Shown here piece by piece: positions 52,131 to 60,954 of a stretch of 64,000 nt of DNA. The notes under the pieces are model-generated. The model saw nothing but the letters and a program-made list of their open reading frames with translations. It was not told the origin of the DNA and did not search any database. The translations under genes and the position numbers were made by a program. Each line of letters opens with the position of its first letter. Positions within the stretch are counted from its first letter, which is position 1. This stretch comes from Niastella koreensis GR20-10 (GTDB lineage Bacteria > Bacteroidota > Bacteroidia > Chitinophagales > Chitinophagaceae), in assembly GCF_000246855.1 (NCBI RefSeq), contig NC_016609.1, positions 8,258,744-8,322,743 of the forward strand, read 5' to 3'.

Positions 52131-53246
52131 ATGGCAAAAGTAGCATTGGTTACAGGGATAACCGGGCAGGATGGTGCTTATTTAACAGATCTGTTGTTAA
52201 AAAAGGGATACATTGTTCACGGTATTAAGCGTAGAAGTTCTTTGTTTAATACTGAACGGATCGACCATTTGTACCAGGACCCGCATGAAAAAAACGTGCA
52301 ATTAACACTACATTATGGCGATCTGACCGATTCTACTAACCTTATTCGCATTATACAGGAAACGCAACCCGATGAAATTTACAACCTGGCGGCCATGAGC
52401 CATGTGCATGTAAGTTTTGAAACACCGGAGTATACCGCCAATGCCGATGGGATTGGCACCTTGCGTATTCTGGAAGCTGTTCGTTTATTGGGGTTGACTC
52501 AAAAAACCAAGGTTTACCAGGCATCTACCTCAGAATTATATGGTCTGGTGCAAGAAGTACCCCAGTCTGAAAGAACGCCTTTTTATCCCCGTTCACCTTA
52601 TGCGGTAGCAAAATTGTACGGATACTGGATCACTGTAAACTACAGGGAAGCTTATAACATGTTCGCCGTGAACGGAATTTTGTTCAACCATGAATCTCCT
52701 TTACGTGGCGAAACTTTTGTAACCAGAAAAATTACGCGAGGCGTAGCAAAGATCGCCCTGGGGTTGCAGGATAAGATCTACCTGGGTAATCTGGATGCAC
52801 AGCGCGACTGGGGCCATGCAAAAGATTATGTGGAAGCGATGTGGTTGATTTTGCAACAGGAAAAACCGGAAGATTATGTAATTGCAACCGGCATTACTAC
52901 CCCTGTGCGCGAATTTGTACGGATGGCTTTTAATGAAGTGGGCATTGAACTGGAATTTAAAGGCAAGAACGAGAATGAGGTAGGTATGGTAAAAGCCTGC
53001 AATAATCCTGAATTCAAAATCGAAATTGGAAAAGAAGTTATTGCTGTAGATAAAAGATATTACCGCCCTACTGAGGTTGACCTGTTAATAGGGGACCCCA
53101 CCAAGGCGCAAACTCAACTGGGCTGGAAGCCAAAATATGACCTGCCTGCTCTGGTTGAGGAAATGGTTGCTAATGATGTGGAATTATTTAAAAAGGAACA
53201 ATTATTGAAAGAGTCCGGTTATTACGTACGAAATCAATTTGAATAA
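52131..53246 (+). CDS. gmd: GDP-mannose 4,6-dehydratase
   Basis: 371 residues, standard Gmd length. [54 protein letters not shown] (Tyr-x3-Lys) and [16 protein letters not shown] are diagnostic. Converts GDP-D-mannose to GDP-4-keto-6-deoxymannose. The next gene is fcl, so GDP-L-fucose is the product of the pair. Confidence 0.96.
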   Translation: MAKVALVTGITGQDGAYLTDLLLKKGYIVHGIKRRSSLFNTERIDHLYQDPHEKNVQLTLHYGDLTDSTNLIRIIQETQPDEIYNLAAMSHVHVSFETPEYTANADGIGTLRILEAVRLLGLTQKTKVYQASTSELYGLVQEVPQSERTPFYPRSPYAVAKLYGYWITVNYREAYNMFAVNGILFNHESPLRGETFVTRKITRGVAKIALGLQDKIYLGNLDAQRDWGHAKDYVEAMWLILQQEKPEDYVIATGITTPVREFVRMAFNEVGIELEFKGKNENEVGMVKACNNPEFKIEIGKEVIAVDKRYYRPTEVDLLIGDPTKAQTQLGWKPKYDLPALVEEMVANDVELFKKEQLLKESGYYVRNQFE

Positions 53247-53276
53247 TATTCATCACCACACATCATAATATTTACC

Positions 53277-54215
53277 GTGAATAAATCTGACAAAATTTAC
53301 GTAGCCGGTCACCGGGGAATGGTAGGCTCTGCATTGGTTCGGAAATTGAAAAAAGAAGGATTTGAAAATTTAGTACTGCGTACATCTGCGGAGCTCGACC
53401 TGCGTAACCAGCAGGCCGTGGAAGCGTTTATGGACCAGGAAAAACCGGATTACGTTTTTGTCGCCGCTGCCAAAGTGGGCGGTATTCTGGCCAACAATAC
53501 CTACCGCGCCGATTTTATTTATGATAATATCCTGATGCAATCGAACCTCATACACGAATCGTGGGTGAATGGGGTTAAAAAGCTCATGTTCCTGGGCTCA
53601 TCCTGTATATATCCCAAACTGGCGCCTCAACCGCTGAAGGAGGAATACCTGTTAACCGGATTGCTGGAGGATACAAATGAGCCTTATGCCATTGCTAAAA
53701 TTGCAGGCATAAAAATGTGCGACGCCTACCGCGCTCAATATGGCTGTAATTTCATTTCGGTAATGCCTACCAATTTGTACGGCCCCAACGATAACTACAG
53801 CCTGGAAACTTCGCATGTGTTACCGGCACTGATCAGAAAAATACACGAGGCAAAATTGAATAATGAGCCTTCTGTGGTAATGTGGGGAACCGGTACGCCC
53901 AAGCGGGAGTTTCTGCATGCCGATGACCTCGCCGATGCCTGTTTCTTCCTGATGCAGACATACAATGAACCGGGCCTGGTAAATGTTGGCGTTGGCGATG
54001 ATATTGCTATAAAAGACCTTGCATTACTGATTAAGGATGTGATAGGATACAATGGCGATATTGAACATGACCTGAGCAAGCCCGATGGCACGCCACGCAA
54101 ACTGATGGATGTTCAAAAATTGACTCGCCTTGGCTGGAAAGCCAAAATTGGTTTACGGGAAGGAATTGAACGTGTTTATAAAGAATTTTCGCAACTATAC
54201 GCTGCAGGAGTGTAG
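53277..54215 (+). CDS. fcl: GDP-L-fucose synthase
   Basis: 312 residues from GTG 53277. KIYVAGHRGMVGSALVRKL, VFVAAAKVGGILANN, LGSSCIYPK, PYAIAKIAGIKMC (Tyr-x3-Lys) and PTNLYGPNDNY are the hallmark blocks. Epimerises and reduces the Gmd product to GDP-L-fucose. Confidence 0.96.
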   Translation: MNKSDKIYVAGHRGMVGSALVRKLKKEGFENLVLRTSAELDLRNQQAVEAFMDQEKPDYVFVAAAKVGGILANNTYRADFIYDNILMQSNLIHESWVNGVKKLMFLGSSCIYPKLAPQPLKEEYLLTGLLEDTNEPYAIAKIAGIKMCDAYRAQYGCNFISVMPTNLYGPNDNYSLETSHVLPALIRKIHEAKLNNEPSVVMWGTGTPKREFLHADDLADACFFLMQTYNEPGLVNVGVGDDIAIKDLALLIKDVIGYNGDIEHDLSKPDGTPRKLMDVQKLTRLGWKAKIGLREGIERVYKEFSQLYAAGV

Positions 54216-54252
54216 ATTTGTTTGAGGTATCAATTTAATTAAGGAGTCTTGC

Positions 54253-54993
54253 ATGTTTTCTATTTTTAATAAGAAGCCAAAAATCCAGCTTGATCTGAGC
54301 GTAGTGGGTACTGATATGCATTCGCATTTATTACCCGGTATCGACGATGGATCGCCTGATGTAGAAACATCACTGCAGCTGATTGCTGGTTTGCAAGACC
54401 TGGGTTACCGGAAATTTATTACCACTCCCCATATCTTATGGGATATGTATAAAAATGATGCAGTGTCTATTGGCGCCGCACACAGCGAGCTACAACAAGC
54501 ACTGCAACAAAATAATTCAGATGTTCCAATAAGAGCGGCTGCAGAATACTTTCTCGATGAACATTTCGATGAGTTATTGGAGACCAATACACCGTTACTA
54601 ACCATCCACGAAAACTGGGTATTGGTTGAATTCTCTTTTGTTACCACTCCGCTGAATTTTAAAGAGAAGCTGTTCAACATGCAAATGAAAGGATATCAGC
54701 CAATTCTGGCGCATCCTGAACGGTATTTGTATTTTATGAGTGATAAAAGATGGTATGATGAACTGAAAGATGCAGGTTGTTACTTTCAGTTGAATATTTT
54801 GTCGCTCACCGGGTATTATGGCAAGGCTTCACTGCAATTGGCCCAATACCTCCTGAACAAACGATATATAAACCTGCTGGGCACCGATTGCCATCACTTC
54901 CGACACCTCAACACACTTCGGGCTGCCAAAAACATAATGGAGCCGGTTCTATCACTTCTGGACAGCGGCCAGCTGTTAAACCCCACTTTATAA
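54253..54993 (+). CDS. CpsB/CapC-type PHP tyrosine-protein phosphatase
   Basis: 246 residues with an SD-like AAGGAG before ATG 54253. PHP metal-binding motifs: TDMHSHLLPGIDDGSPD, ITTPH, ILAHPERY and LLGTDCHHF. Dephosphorylates the tyrosine-rich tail of the Wzc-like kinase at the head of the cluster and so tunes chain length. Last gene of the plus-strand polysaccharide cluster. Confidence 0.92.
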   Translation: MFSIFNKKPKIQLDLSVVGTDMHSHLLPGIDDGSPDVETSLQLIAGLQDLGYRKFITTPHILWDMYKNDAVSIGAAHSELQQALQQNNSDVPIRAAAEYFLDEHFDELLETNTPLLTIHENWVLVEFSFVTTPLNFKEKLFNMQMKGYQPILAHPERYLYFMSDKRWYDELKDAGCYFQLNILSLTGYYGKASLQLAQYLLNKRYINLLGTDCHHFRHLNTLRAAKNIMEPVLSLLDSGQLLNPTL

Positions 54994-55142
54994 GATTTCT
55001 TTCCGATTATTGGATTGGCTATGTAAGCGCTTGTAAATGTTTTATTTATATTGCGCTGCCAAAAAAGCATCCATTTATTTGGTTTAAGCCTTCTTTGGCA
55101 AGGTTTAAACAATTTAAGGATGCACTTTGTAGTTAATTGTAT

Positions 55143-56021
55143 ATGAATGCGTTTACCATAAAGGACCTGGAAAATCTTTCTGGTATTAAAGCCCATACAA
55201 TTCGTATTTGGGAACAGCGCTATTCTTTTTTGCGCCCGCAACGCACTACCACCAACATCCGCTACTACACCAACGAAGAATTAAAAATAGTCCTGAACAT
55301 TGCGCTGCTGAATAAATATGGGTATAAAATTTCCCATATCGATAAAATGAGTTCGGCGGAGGTGCGGGAAAAGATTGTTTCGCTTTCCCATGCAGAAGCG
55401 CAACAGGAGCGGCTGGTGAACGACCTGCTGCAATATATGATCGATCTTGACCTGGAAAAATTTGAGGACCTGCTGGATAATTATATTCAGGCAAAAGGCA
55501 TTGACAAGGTCATCAGCTTCCTGATTTTTCCGTTTCTTGATAAAATAGGCATTTTATGGCAGGCCAGTCATATACATCCCGCTCAGGAACACGTAGTTAC
55601 CAATATTATCCGGCAAAAGTTGATCGTGGGTATTGAATGTGTGGTGTCCCATATTACGGTTAATAAAAAAGTGATCCTGTTTTTGCCCGAAGGGGAGTAC
55701 CATGAGCTGGGTTTGCTTTACACCTATTACCTGCTTAAAAGCCGGGGTGTGCAGGTTATTTACCTGGGCGCCAATGTGCCTTTTCACGATTTGGAATTTA
55801 TAACCTCCTATAAACAACCCGATTACTTGTATACTCACCTTACCTGCATTGCCGGCAATTTCAATTTTGAGAAGTTTCTTACCAAGATCCATCAACACGC
55901 TCCCCAGGTTCAGATCATTGTTTCGGGTCAGCTTACCAATTGCAATATGAAAAAATTACCTGCCGGTGTTCTCCTAAAACGTTCATTATCAGAAGTTATG
56001 GAGTTTATTGCGGCCCTTTAA
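55143..56021 (+). CDS. CarH/LitR-type B12-binding MerR regulator (probable photoreceptor)
   Basis: 292 residues from ATG 55143. MerR HTH: FTIKDLENLSGIKAHTIRIWEQRY. Then a helical B12-binding-2 domain with IGILWQASHIHPAQEH, an exact W-x9-EH motif as in light-sensing CarH, and a Rossmann cobalamin-binding domain with EGEYHELG supplying the lower-ligand His. In CarH adenosylcobalamin holds the repressor on DNA in the dark and light releases it. Upstream of an ECF sigma factor and idi, matching carotenoid-control modules. Confidence 0.9.
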   Translation: MNAFTIKDLENLSGIKAHTIRIWEQRYSFLRPQRTTTNIRYYTNEELKIVLNIALLNKYGYKISHIDKMSSAEVREKIVSLSHAEAQQERLVNDLLQYMIDLDLEKFEDLLDNYIQAKGIDKVISFLIFPFLDKIGILWQASHIHPAQEHVVTNIIRQKLIVGIECVVSHITVNKKVILFLPEGEYHELGLLYTYYLLKSRGVQVIYLGANVPFHDLEFITSYKQPDYLYTHLTCIAGNFNFEKFLTKIHQHAPQVQIIVSGQLTNCNMKKLPAGVLLKRSLSEVMEFIAAL

Positions 56022-56195
56022 GCAATTTTTAATGGTCTCTTTTTGATTTTATTAACAAATATTTTAGCCCATTAACCGTCAATCTAAATAGGGGTGGAAT
56101 TTTTCTGTATTGTCATACCCGTGTAACAATTGGCTGGTTTGATTATTTATAGAATTATTAAGCCCACTGGATTTTTTCCGTAAGCGAATTCTGTT

Positions 56196-56203
56196 TAAAT
56201 TTG
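56196..56203 (+). promoter_or_regulatory. Candidate -7 element of the ECF sigma gene
   Basis: TAAATTTG is an exact TAnnTTTG match 28 bp before the ATG at 56231; a T-run at 56172-56177 is near the -33 position. Motif evidence only. Confidence 0.4.
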
Positions 56204-56230
56204 TGATGTAATTATTTAAACAATTTATTT

Positions 56231-56731
56231 ATGTCGACGGTTGAATTTAATCAAATGCTGGTGAACAATGCAGAGTTCTTGAAGCCGTTTGCAATAACGT
56301 TGACGAGAGACTCAGAGGCTGCGAAAGACTTATTTCAAGAAACGCTGTTTCGTGCATTGTCAAACAAGGATAAGTATAGTGTAGGCACAAATATCAAAGC
56401 GTGGCTATATACTATCATGCGCAATATCTTTATTAACAATTACCGGAGAAAAGTTAAACAGAACACTATCTTTGATAGTACTCCTAATGATTTTCTGATT
56501 AACCAGACTCAAAGTGTTGTTGCTAATAATGCTGAATCAAATTTGCGGTTAAAGGATATTCAGGAAGCTATCCATAACCTGCCACAAATATTCAGAAATC
56601 CGTTTCTGTTGTATTTCGATGGTTTTAAATACCATGAAATTGCGGAAATGCTGGGCGAACCCCTGGGGACTATTAAAAGTCGTATTCACTTTGCCCGTAA
56701 ACTGTTGAAAACGCAGATAGAACGTCATTAA
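56231..56731 (+). CDS. ECF-type RNA polymerase sigma factor
   Basis: 166 residues. Region 2 (FLKPFAITLTRDSEAAKDLFQETLFRAL ... IKAWLYTIMRNIFINNYRR) and region 4 (FLLYFDGFKYHEIAEMLGEPLGTIKSRIHFARKLL) are clear. No anti-sigma gene is adjacent. Lies between the CarH-like regulator and idi; the inferred logic is light releasing CarH, sigma expression and induction of isoprenoid/carotenoid genes. Confidence 0.92.
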   Translation: MSTVEFNQMLVNNAEFLKPFAITLTRDSEAAKDLFQETLFRALSNKDKYSVGTNIKAWLYTIMRNIFINNYRRKVKQNTIFDSTPNDFLINQTQSVVANNAESNLRLKDIQEAIHNLPQIFRNPFLLYFDGFKYHEIAEMLGEPLGTIKSRIHFARKLLKTQIERH

Positions 56732-56880
56732 GCGAACAATCAACACATCGGATATCCGATGCCTTGAGTTGAACATCATTTACTTCCCTTATTTAGTATT
56801 GAATTTTTTTTATTCAATAAGCAGGCCTTTTCTGTGCCGTTAGGCATGGTTACACCACGATTATTTAGCAACTTTGTGGA

Positions 56881-57423
56881 ATGAGTAAAGTAACTGACGT
56901 AATATTGGTAAATCAACAGGATGAGCCCATTGGCGTAATGGAAAAAATGGAGGCTCATCGCAAAGCCGTATTGCATCGGGCTTTTAGCGTTTTTATCTTC
57001 AATAGTAAAGGCGAAATGTTATTGCAGCAACGCGCTGTGGGCAAGTATCACAGCGGTGGTTTATGGACGAATACCTGCTGCAGCCACCCGGCCCCGGGCG
57101 AAGATACCTTACAGGCAGCCACCCGCCGGTTAAATGAGGAAATGGGTTTTACGACTATGCTCGAAAAGGTTTTTGATTTTGTATACTTGGCAGAGTTTGA
57201 ACATGGATTAACCGAACACGAGTTTGATCATGTTTTTGTTGGAACGTACGACAGCAGGATAGCGCCCGACCCAATGGAAGTAAAGGACTATTGTTATAAA
57301 AACCTGGAAGAAATAGAAGCTACCTTACAATCGCACCCGCAGAAATATACCGCCTGGTTCAATATTGCATTTCCGAAAGTGCAGCAATGGGCGGCAGAAA
57401 ACCTGTTGAAGAAGGTAGTGTAA
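56881..57423 (+). CDS. idi: Isopentenyl-diphosphate delta-isomerase, type I
   Basis: 180 residues with the Nudix-like type I Idi motifs: HRAFSVFIFNSKGEMLLQQRA, WTNTCCSHP with the catalytic Cys and metal His, RRLNEEMGF and EHEFDHVFVGTY. Interconverts IPP and DMAPP for isoprenoid synthesis. Placed 150 bp after the ECF sigma gene, but no crt genes follow. Confidence 0.95.
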   Translation: MSKVTDVILVNQQDEPIGVMEKMEAHRKAVLHRAFSVFIFNSKGEMLLQQRAVGKYHSGGLWTNTCCSHPAPGEDTLQAATRRLNEEMGFTTMLEKVFDFVYLAEFEHGLTEHEFDHVFVGTYDSRIAPDPMEVKDYCYKNLEEIEATLQSHPQKYTAWFNIAFPKVQQWAAENLLKKVV

Positions 57424-57733
57424 ATATCCCTTTCGCATTGGCGTTACAACAAATTACATAGTAAAGGAACACCCTTATTGGGTTGTAAACATATTGAGGA
57501 TTTTAATTAATTGAAGCAGGGCTTTCTACAGTCCTGCTTTTTTGTTGGGTATTTTTATACAGGCCCCGTTTTTAAAAACGGTATCTTATGAGTGTTAGTT
57601 TAACCGGAACCTGTAAAGAGGTTATCCGTCAATACCTATGAAGATCAGTAAGAACAGCCTTTACGGGTAGTAAAAATTACCTGGATCCCTCGTTTAACGG
57701 GGGATTTTATTTGTATATGTTTTCTTCGGCGTA
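57424..57733. other. Intergenic region with two terminators and a palindrome
   Basis: 310 bp without a gene. It holds the idi terminator (57514-57543), the 16-bp palindrome CCGTTTTTAAAAACGG (near 57566-57581) and a second plus-strand terminator-like hairpin (near 57680-57712: ATCCC/GGGAT with CGTT/AACG inside and TTTTATTT after it). A short plus-strand RNA between the two terminators is possible. Confidence 0.45.
57514..57543 (+). terminator. Rho-independent terminator after idi
   Basis: AAGCAGG pairs with CCTGCTT around an 11-12-base loop and is followed by a T-run. Confidence 0.8.
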
Positions 57734-57955
57734 TTACTGCTGCTTTAAGAGCATATAAGCAGGAATATCCAACGCTTCGGCCAATTGAGCCAGTGTATTC
57801 AGTGTAACATTCACCTCGCCGTTCTCCATTCTGCTTATTTCGGCATTGTCAATATTACAAAGCGCGTATAAATCGCGCTGGCTCAGGCCCTTTTCATTTC
57901 TAAAGTGGCGCAGGTTTGCGCCGAAAGCTTTCAATATCTGATGGTTAGCAGCCAA
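57734..57955 (-). CDS. Small XRE-family HTH regulator
   Basis: 73 residues from TTG 57955; a stop codon lies just upstream in frame and no ATG is available. One HTH domain: LRHFRNEKGLSQRDLYALCNIDNAEISRMENGE followed by LAQLAEALDIP. Size is that of a stand-alone Cro/C1-type repressor. Divergent from the small gene at 58142, which it may control from the 180-bp shared region. Confidence 0.85.
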   Translation of the reverse strand: MAANHQILKAFGANLRHFRNEKGLSQRDLYALCNIDNAEISRMENGEVNVTLNTLAQLAEALDIPAYMLLKQQ

Positions 57956-58141
57956 TGGTTATAGTATTAAAGAGTTAAGATGATAATTTTTTTTAATTTT
58001 TCTGCTGTGATATAATACATCATATTAAAAAAATTATTATCTTCGTTTAAGCATTGTCAGGGGGGATTGTTAGCTATCGTCAGCCAGATTAGGGCTGTTT
58101 TATCAGTTCAATGATTTACTTCACCATTAACCATTTTTGTT

Positions 58142-58420
58142 ATGCGGTCCCTGAATAGAAATCCTGTTTGGCATAATCAGCCACTTCGGCTAAACGAAGA
58201 TGAGTTAAAGAATCCGCGTTTAATCATCGATAACTTTTTTGAGTGTTACCATTTGCAGGAGGTCCGGCAAACGTTGTGGAACTGGCTGGTAGAAATTGTA
58301 AGCAGCAGCCGTAGCATTTCCCAGGAAGGGCAACAACGGAACAATCATATTTACTTCTATGAAAAACTGGAAGCACTTATAGAAGCTGCCTTTTTAATTA
58401 ATCAACGAACAGACTTATAA
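58142..58420 (+). CDS. Small protein of unknown function, 92 aa
   Basis: ATG 58142 opens a soluble, helical, charged protein (MRSLNRNPVWHNQPLRLNEDELKNPRLIIDNFFECYHLQEVRQ). No family is recognised; conservation of such helical small proteins in Chitinophagaceae is plausible but unverified. Divergent from the XRE regulator, with candidate promoter sequence (TATCTTCG near 58036) in between. Not a typical toxin or antitoxin by sequence. Confidence 0.6.
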   Translation: MRSLNRNPVWHNQPLRLNEDELKNPRLIIDNFFECYHLQEVRQTLWNWLVEIVSSSRSISQEGQQRNNHIYFYEKLEALIEAAFLINQRTDL

Positions 58421-58527
58421 GTGATTCTTAAAATGCGTTCTCACGGTTATATATGGAGGCTTTTTAGATGTTTGTTTTAGGTTGGGGGATTCCTGCACCT
58501 TTTAAGTACCAGTCCGTACTCTATAGC

Positions 58528-60924
58528 TTATTTGTTTGTTACATCAAAGGTGAAATAATAGCTGCCTGCATACCCTGCATTATCCATGCCTTGTAAAACA
58601 GCTACATATTTTCCTTTTACATCGCTGGTGTAAAATTCAACATTCGCCTTTCCGCTGGCATCGGTTTGCACATCAGGTTCCCAATACAATAAATTCCTGA
58701 AGTCGGGTAGGCGGCTGCTTGCCTGCTGATCGGTTTTATATACAGGTGAGTAGAAATTACGTTTCAATTGCAATCCCTCGTAATCCAGGATCACAGCCCT
58801 GGAATCGAGTTTCAGGCTTTCCATATCACCATGGTATGTGGTGAAATTTACAATGCCCAGGTAAATAAATTCACCCTTCACATACTCGTTGGTAACCACT
58901 TCCAGTTTATTCACTTTTAACGGGTCGTAGCCCAGCAGAATGTTATTATCAACCTTCACCCCATCTAATAAAATAAGCGGGTCACTGGGATAAAAATCAT
59001 GGACGTCATAATTAAACACTTTTAAATGTAGTTGTCCACCAAACCGGCGTACAGCCACCTCGGGCACATATTCGCGAAGTACTTCTTCCATAGTAGTAAA
59101 CCGAACATAATCATCCAGTTTGTACACATTGCTGGGCTTTCCATAAAAAGGGGTGGTATCGATATTCGGAATGGTAAACCGGCTTAATTGACCAGCTTCG
59201 TAAGTATTGAGCACCTGCATACCAATGCTTTGTTCGTTCAATGCATTTTGTGTAGCAGTTGCCAGTGAGAATGCTGGTAGTGAAACATCGCTGTATTTTT
59301 CTGAAAAAGGATTCAATACCTCCACATGTGCAGTGGTGTCGAGGTTATCGGTTTGAATAACGATCTCGTTTTGCCCGTAATAATCTCTTACATCGAAGTA
59401 CACTTTCCCTTTATCGTTTACTTTGCTATTATAAAACTGCATCTGAATGCCTGGTATCGATAGCCAGGCATCTGTTATAGATGTATTAGAGGCTGCAGTT
59501 TCGTTATGCTTTAACTGGCAACTGATAATATGCCCGTCAAACTCAGGCACATATTCAAACGTTGGTTGCTTGTCGTTAAAAACGCGGTCCCAATCAAATT
59601 TTCGCCAGCCATGCACCAGCAATAAATTGTCGGTAGCTTCTTTTATTTCATCATTGTCTGTTGAAAAGTAATAGGCAGGTGATTCAATATTACCGGCCAG
59701 TTCACTGGTAAGCCACAAATAGCTTAATACGGAGTTGGGATCAATAGTTTGTAGCGAGTCGATGCGGTACACCGCAAGGGATAAATTGGCGGGTGAACCT
59801 GTTGTGGCATTGGCGTGCTGTGTATTCACTGATAACGCTACCCGTTTGCGGTTTCCATATTGAGCAGCGTTGCTGCTGGCTGCCACTGATAATACCTGTT
59901 GTGGCTTTTTAAAATACAAACGCTCACAAACAGGTTGTTGCAGGTCGTTAAAAACCGTGATGGTGGAAACTCCATCAGGCAGTTTATTTTTATCTATCGA
60001 AAATGTGGCCACTCCGTTATTAAAGTTTTGTCTTTCGGCAACCTGCATAACCTGTTTGGTATAGGCAAATAAATATGCCGATTGCGCTATGGGCGATTTG
60101 CTGGTAATGGTAACCTTTACGGTCCCGGTTGTTTCTTCGCCCACCTGCATCACATACCCCTGTTCATAAGCAGCCGGTAAGTTTTGGAGAATAGTGCGGC
60201 CATTAGCCAGCGTAATCACTGCTTTGGCGGGCTGCGTGCTATTGGGGGTAAACATAAAATGTCCCATACCAAATTTGAACGACTGAAACCTAAGCAGGGT
60301 ATCATTGTTTTGTGACAGCAAAACGCCTTTACAATCTATGCCTTTGCCATAGCGGTCGGTAACCTGGAAAGCAACTTTACTGGAAAGGTCTTTTACCAGG
60401 TTGCCGCCTTCGGGAAAGAAAGCTGCCTGGTAGTTAGTAGCTGTATCTGCAATTGGGGCGGATAATGTTTTTAAGGTATTTACAATAGTTAGCGGTTTTT
60501 CAAAGTAACAGGACGCACTGAAATTTTTCATCCAGTTGGTATAAGCGCGTAACTTGTAATTACCCGAATTAATGGAAACCGGTAAAAAAAATGATCCATT
60601 GCCTTTGCCCCTGCTAAGCTGCACCTTAGCCTGCATAACCGGTTTATTATCTTTATCAAGAATTTCTACATAGGCAATTTTACTCAGGTCGGCTGGTTGA
60701 TATAAAGCACCATCTACATTATATATTTTAAACCACAACAACTCACCCGCTACGTAAAAGTTTTTATCGGTATGCACATACATTTTTTCAAGGTGCGTGC
60801 TGTTGTTGTATGCTTTAAACTGCACTGGTATTGCAGTCAACAGTTCCTGCCCTTGTGTTTTAAACAAAAGCAATATTAGCAGGAACGATAAAAAAGTGAA
60901 CCTTTTATGATTGAATAGTTTCAT
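58528..60924 (-). CDS. Large exported protein, MG2/TonB-plug-like
   Basis: 798 residues with a clear signal peptide (MKLFNHKRFTFLSFLLILLLFKTQGQ). The first part (MYVHTDKNFYVAGELLWFKIY ... GSFFLPVSINSGNYKLRAYTNWMKNF) resembles MG2/alpha-2-macroglobulin-type beta domains common in Bacteroidota exported proteins. The end carries a plug-like segment (FTTMEEVLREYVPEVAVRR ... PLILLDGVKVDNNILLGYDPLKVNKLEVV) but no beta-barrel. Last gene of the minus-strand operon with the DUF4249 lipoprotein and TonB receptor; probably acts at the outer membrane in uptake or surface display. Confidence 0.82.
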   Translation of the reverse strand: MKLFNHKRFTFLSFLLILLLFKTQGQELLTAIPVQFKAYNNSTHLEKMYVHTDKNFYVAGELLWFKIYNVDGALYQPADLSKIAYVEILDKDNKPVMQAKVQLSRGKGNGSFFLPVSINSGNYKLRAYTNWMKNFSASCYFEKPLTIVNTLKTLSAPIADTATNYQAAFFPEGGNLVKDLSSKVAFQVTDRYGKGIDCKGVLLSQNNDTLLRFQSFKFGMGHFMFTPNSTQPAKAVITLANGRTILQNLPAAYEQGYVMQVGEETTGTVKVTITSKSPIAQSAYLFAYTKQVMQVAERQNFNNGVATFSIDKNKLPDGVSTITVFNDLQQPVCERLYFKKPQQVLSVAASSNAAQYGNRKRVALSVNTQHANATTGSPANLSLAVYRIDSLQTIDPNSVLSYLWLTSELAGNIESPAYYFSTDNDEIKEATDNLLLVHGWRKFDWDRVFNDKQPTFEYVPEFDGHIISCQLKHNETAASNTSITDAWLSIPGIQMQFYNSKVNDKGKVYFDVRDYYGQNEIVIQTDNLDTTAHVEVLNPFSEKYSDVSLPAFSLATATQNALNEQSIGMQVLNTYEAGQLSRFTIPNIDTTPFYGKPSNVYKLDDYVRFTTMEEVLREYVPEVAVRRFGGQLHLKVFNYDVHDFYPSDPLILLDGVKVDNNILLGYDPLKVNKLEVVTNEYVKGEFIYLGIVNFTTYHGDMESLKLDSRAVILDYEGLQLKRNFYSPVYKTDQQASSRLPDFRNLLYWEPDVQTDASGKANVEFYTSDVKGKYVAVLQGMDNAGYAGSYYFTFDVTNK

Positions 60925-60954
60925 GAATGCTGGCTGTTGTTACTGGTAAATTGG

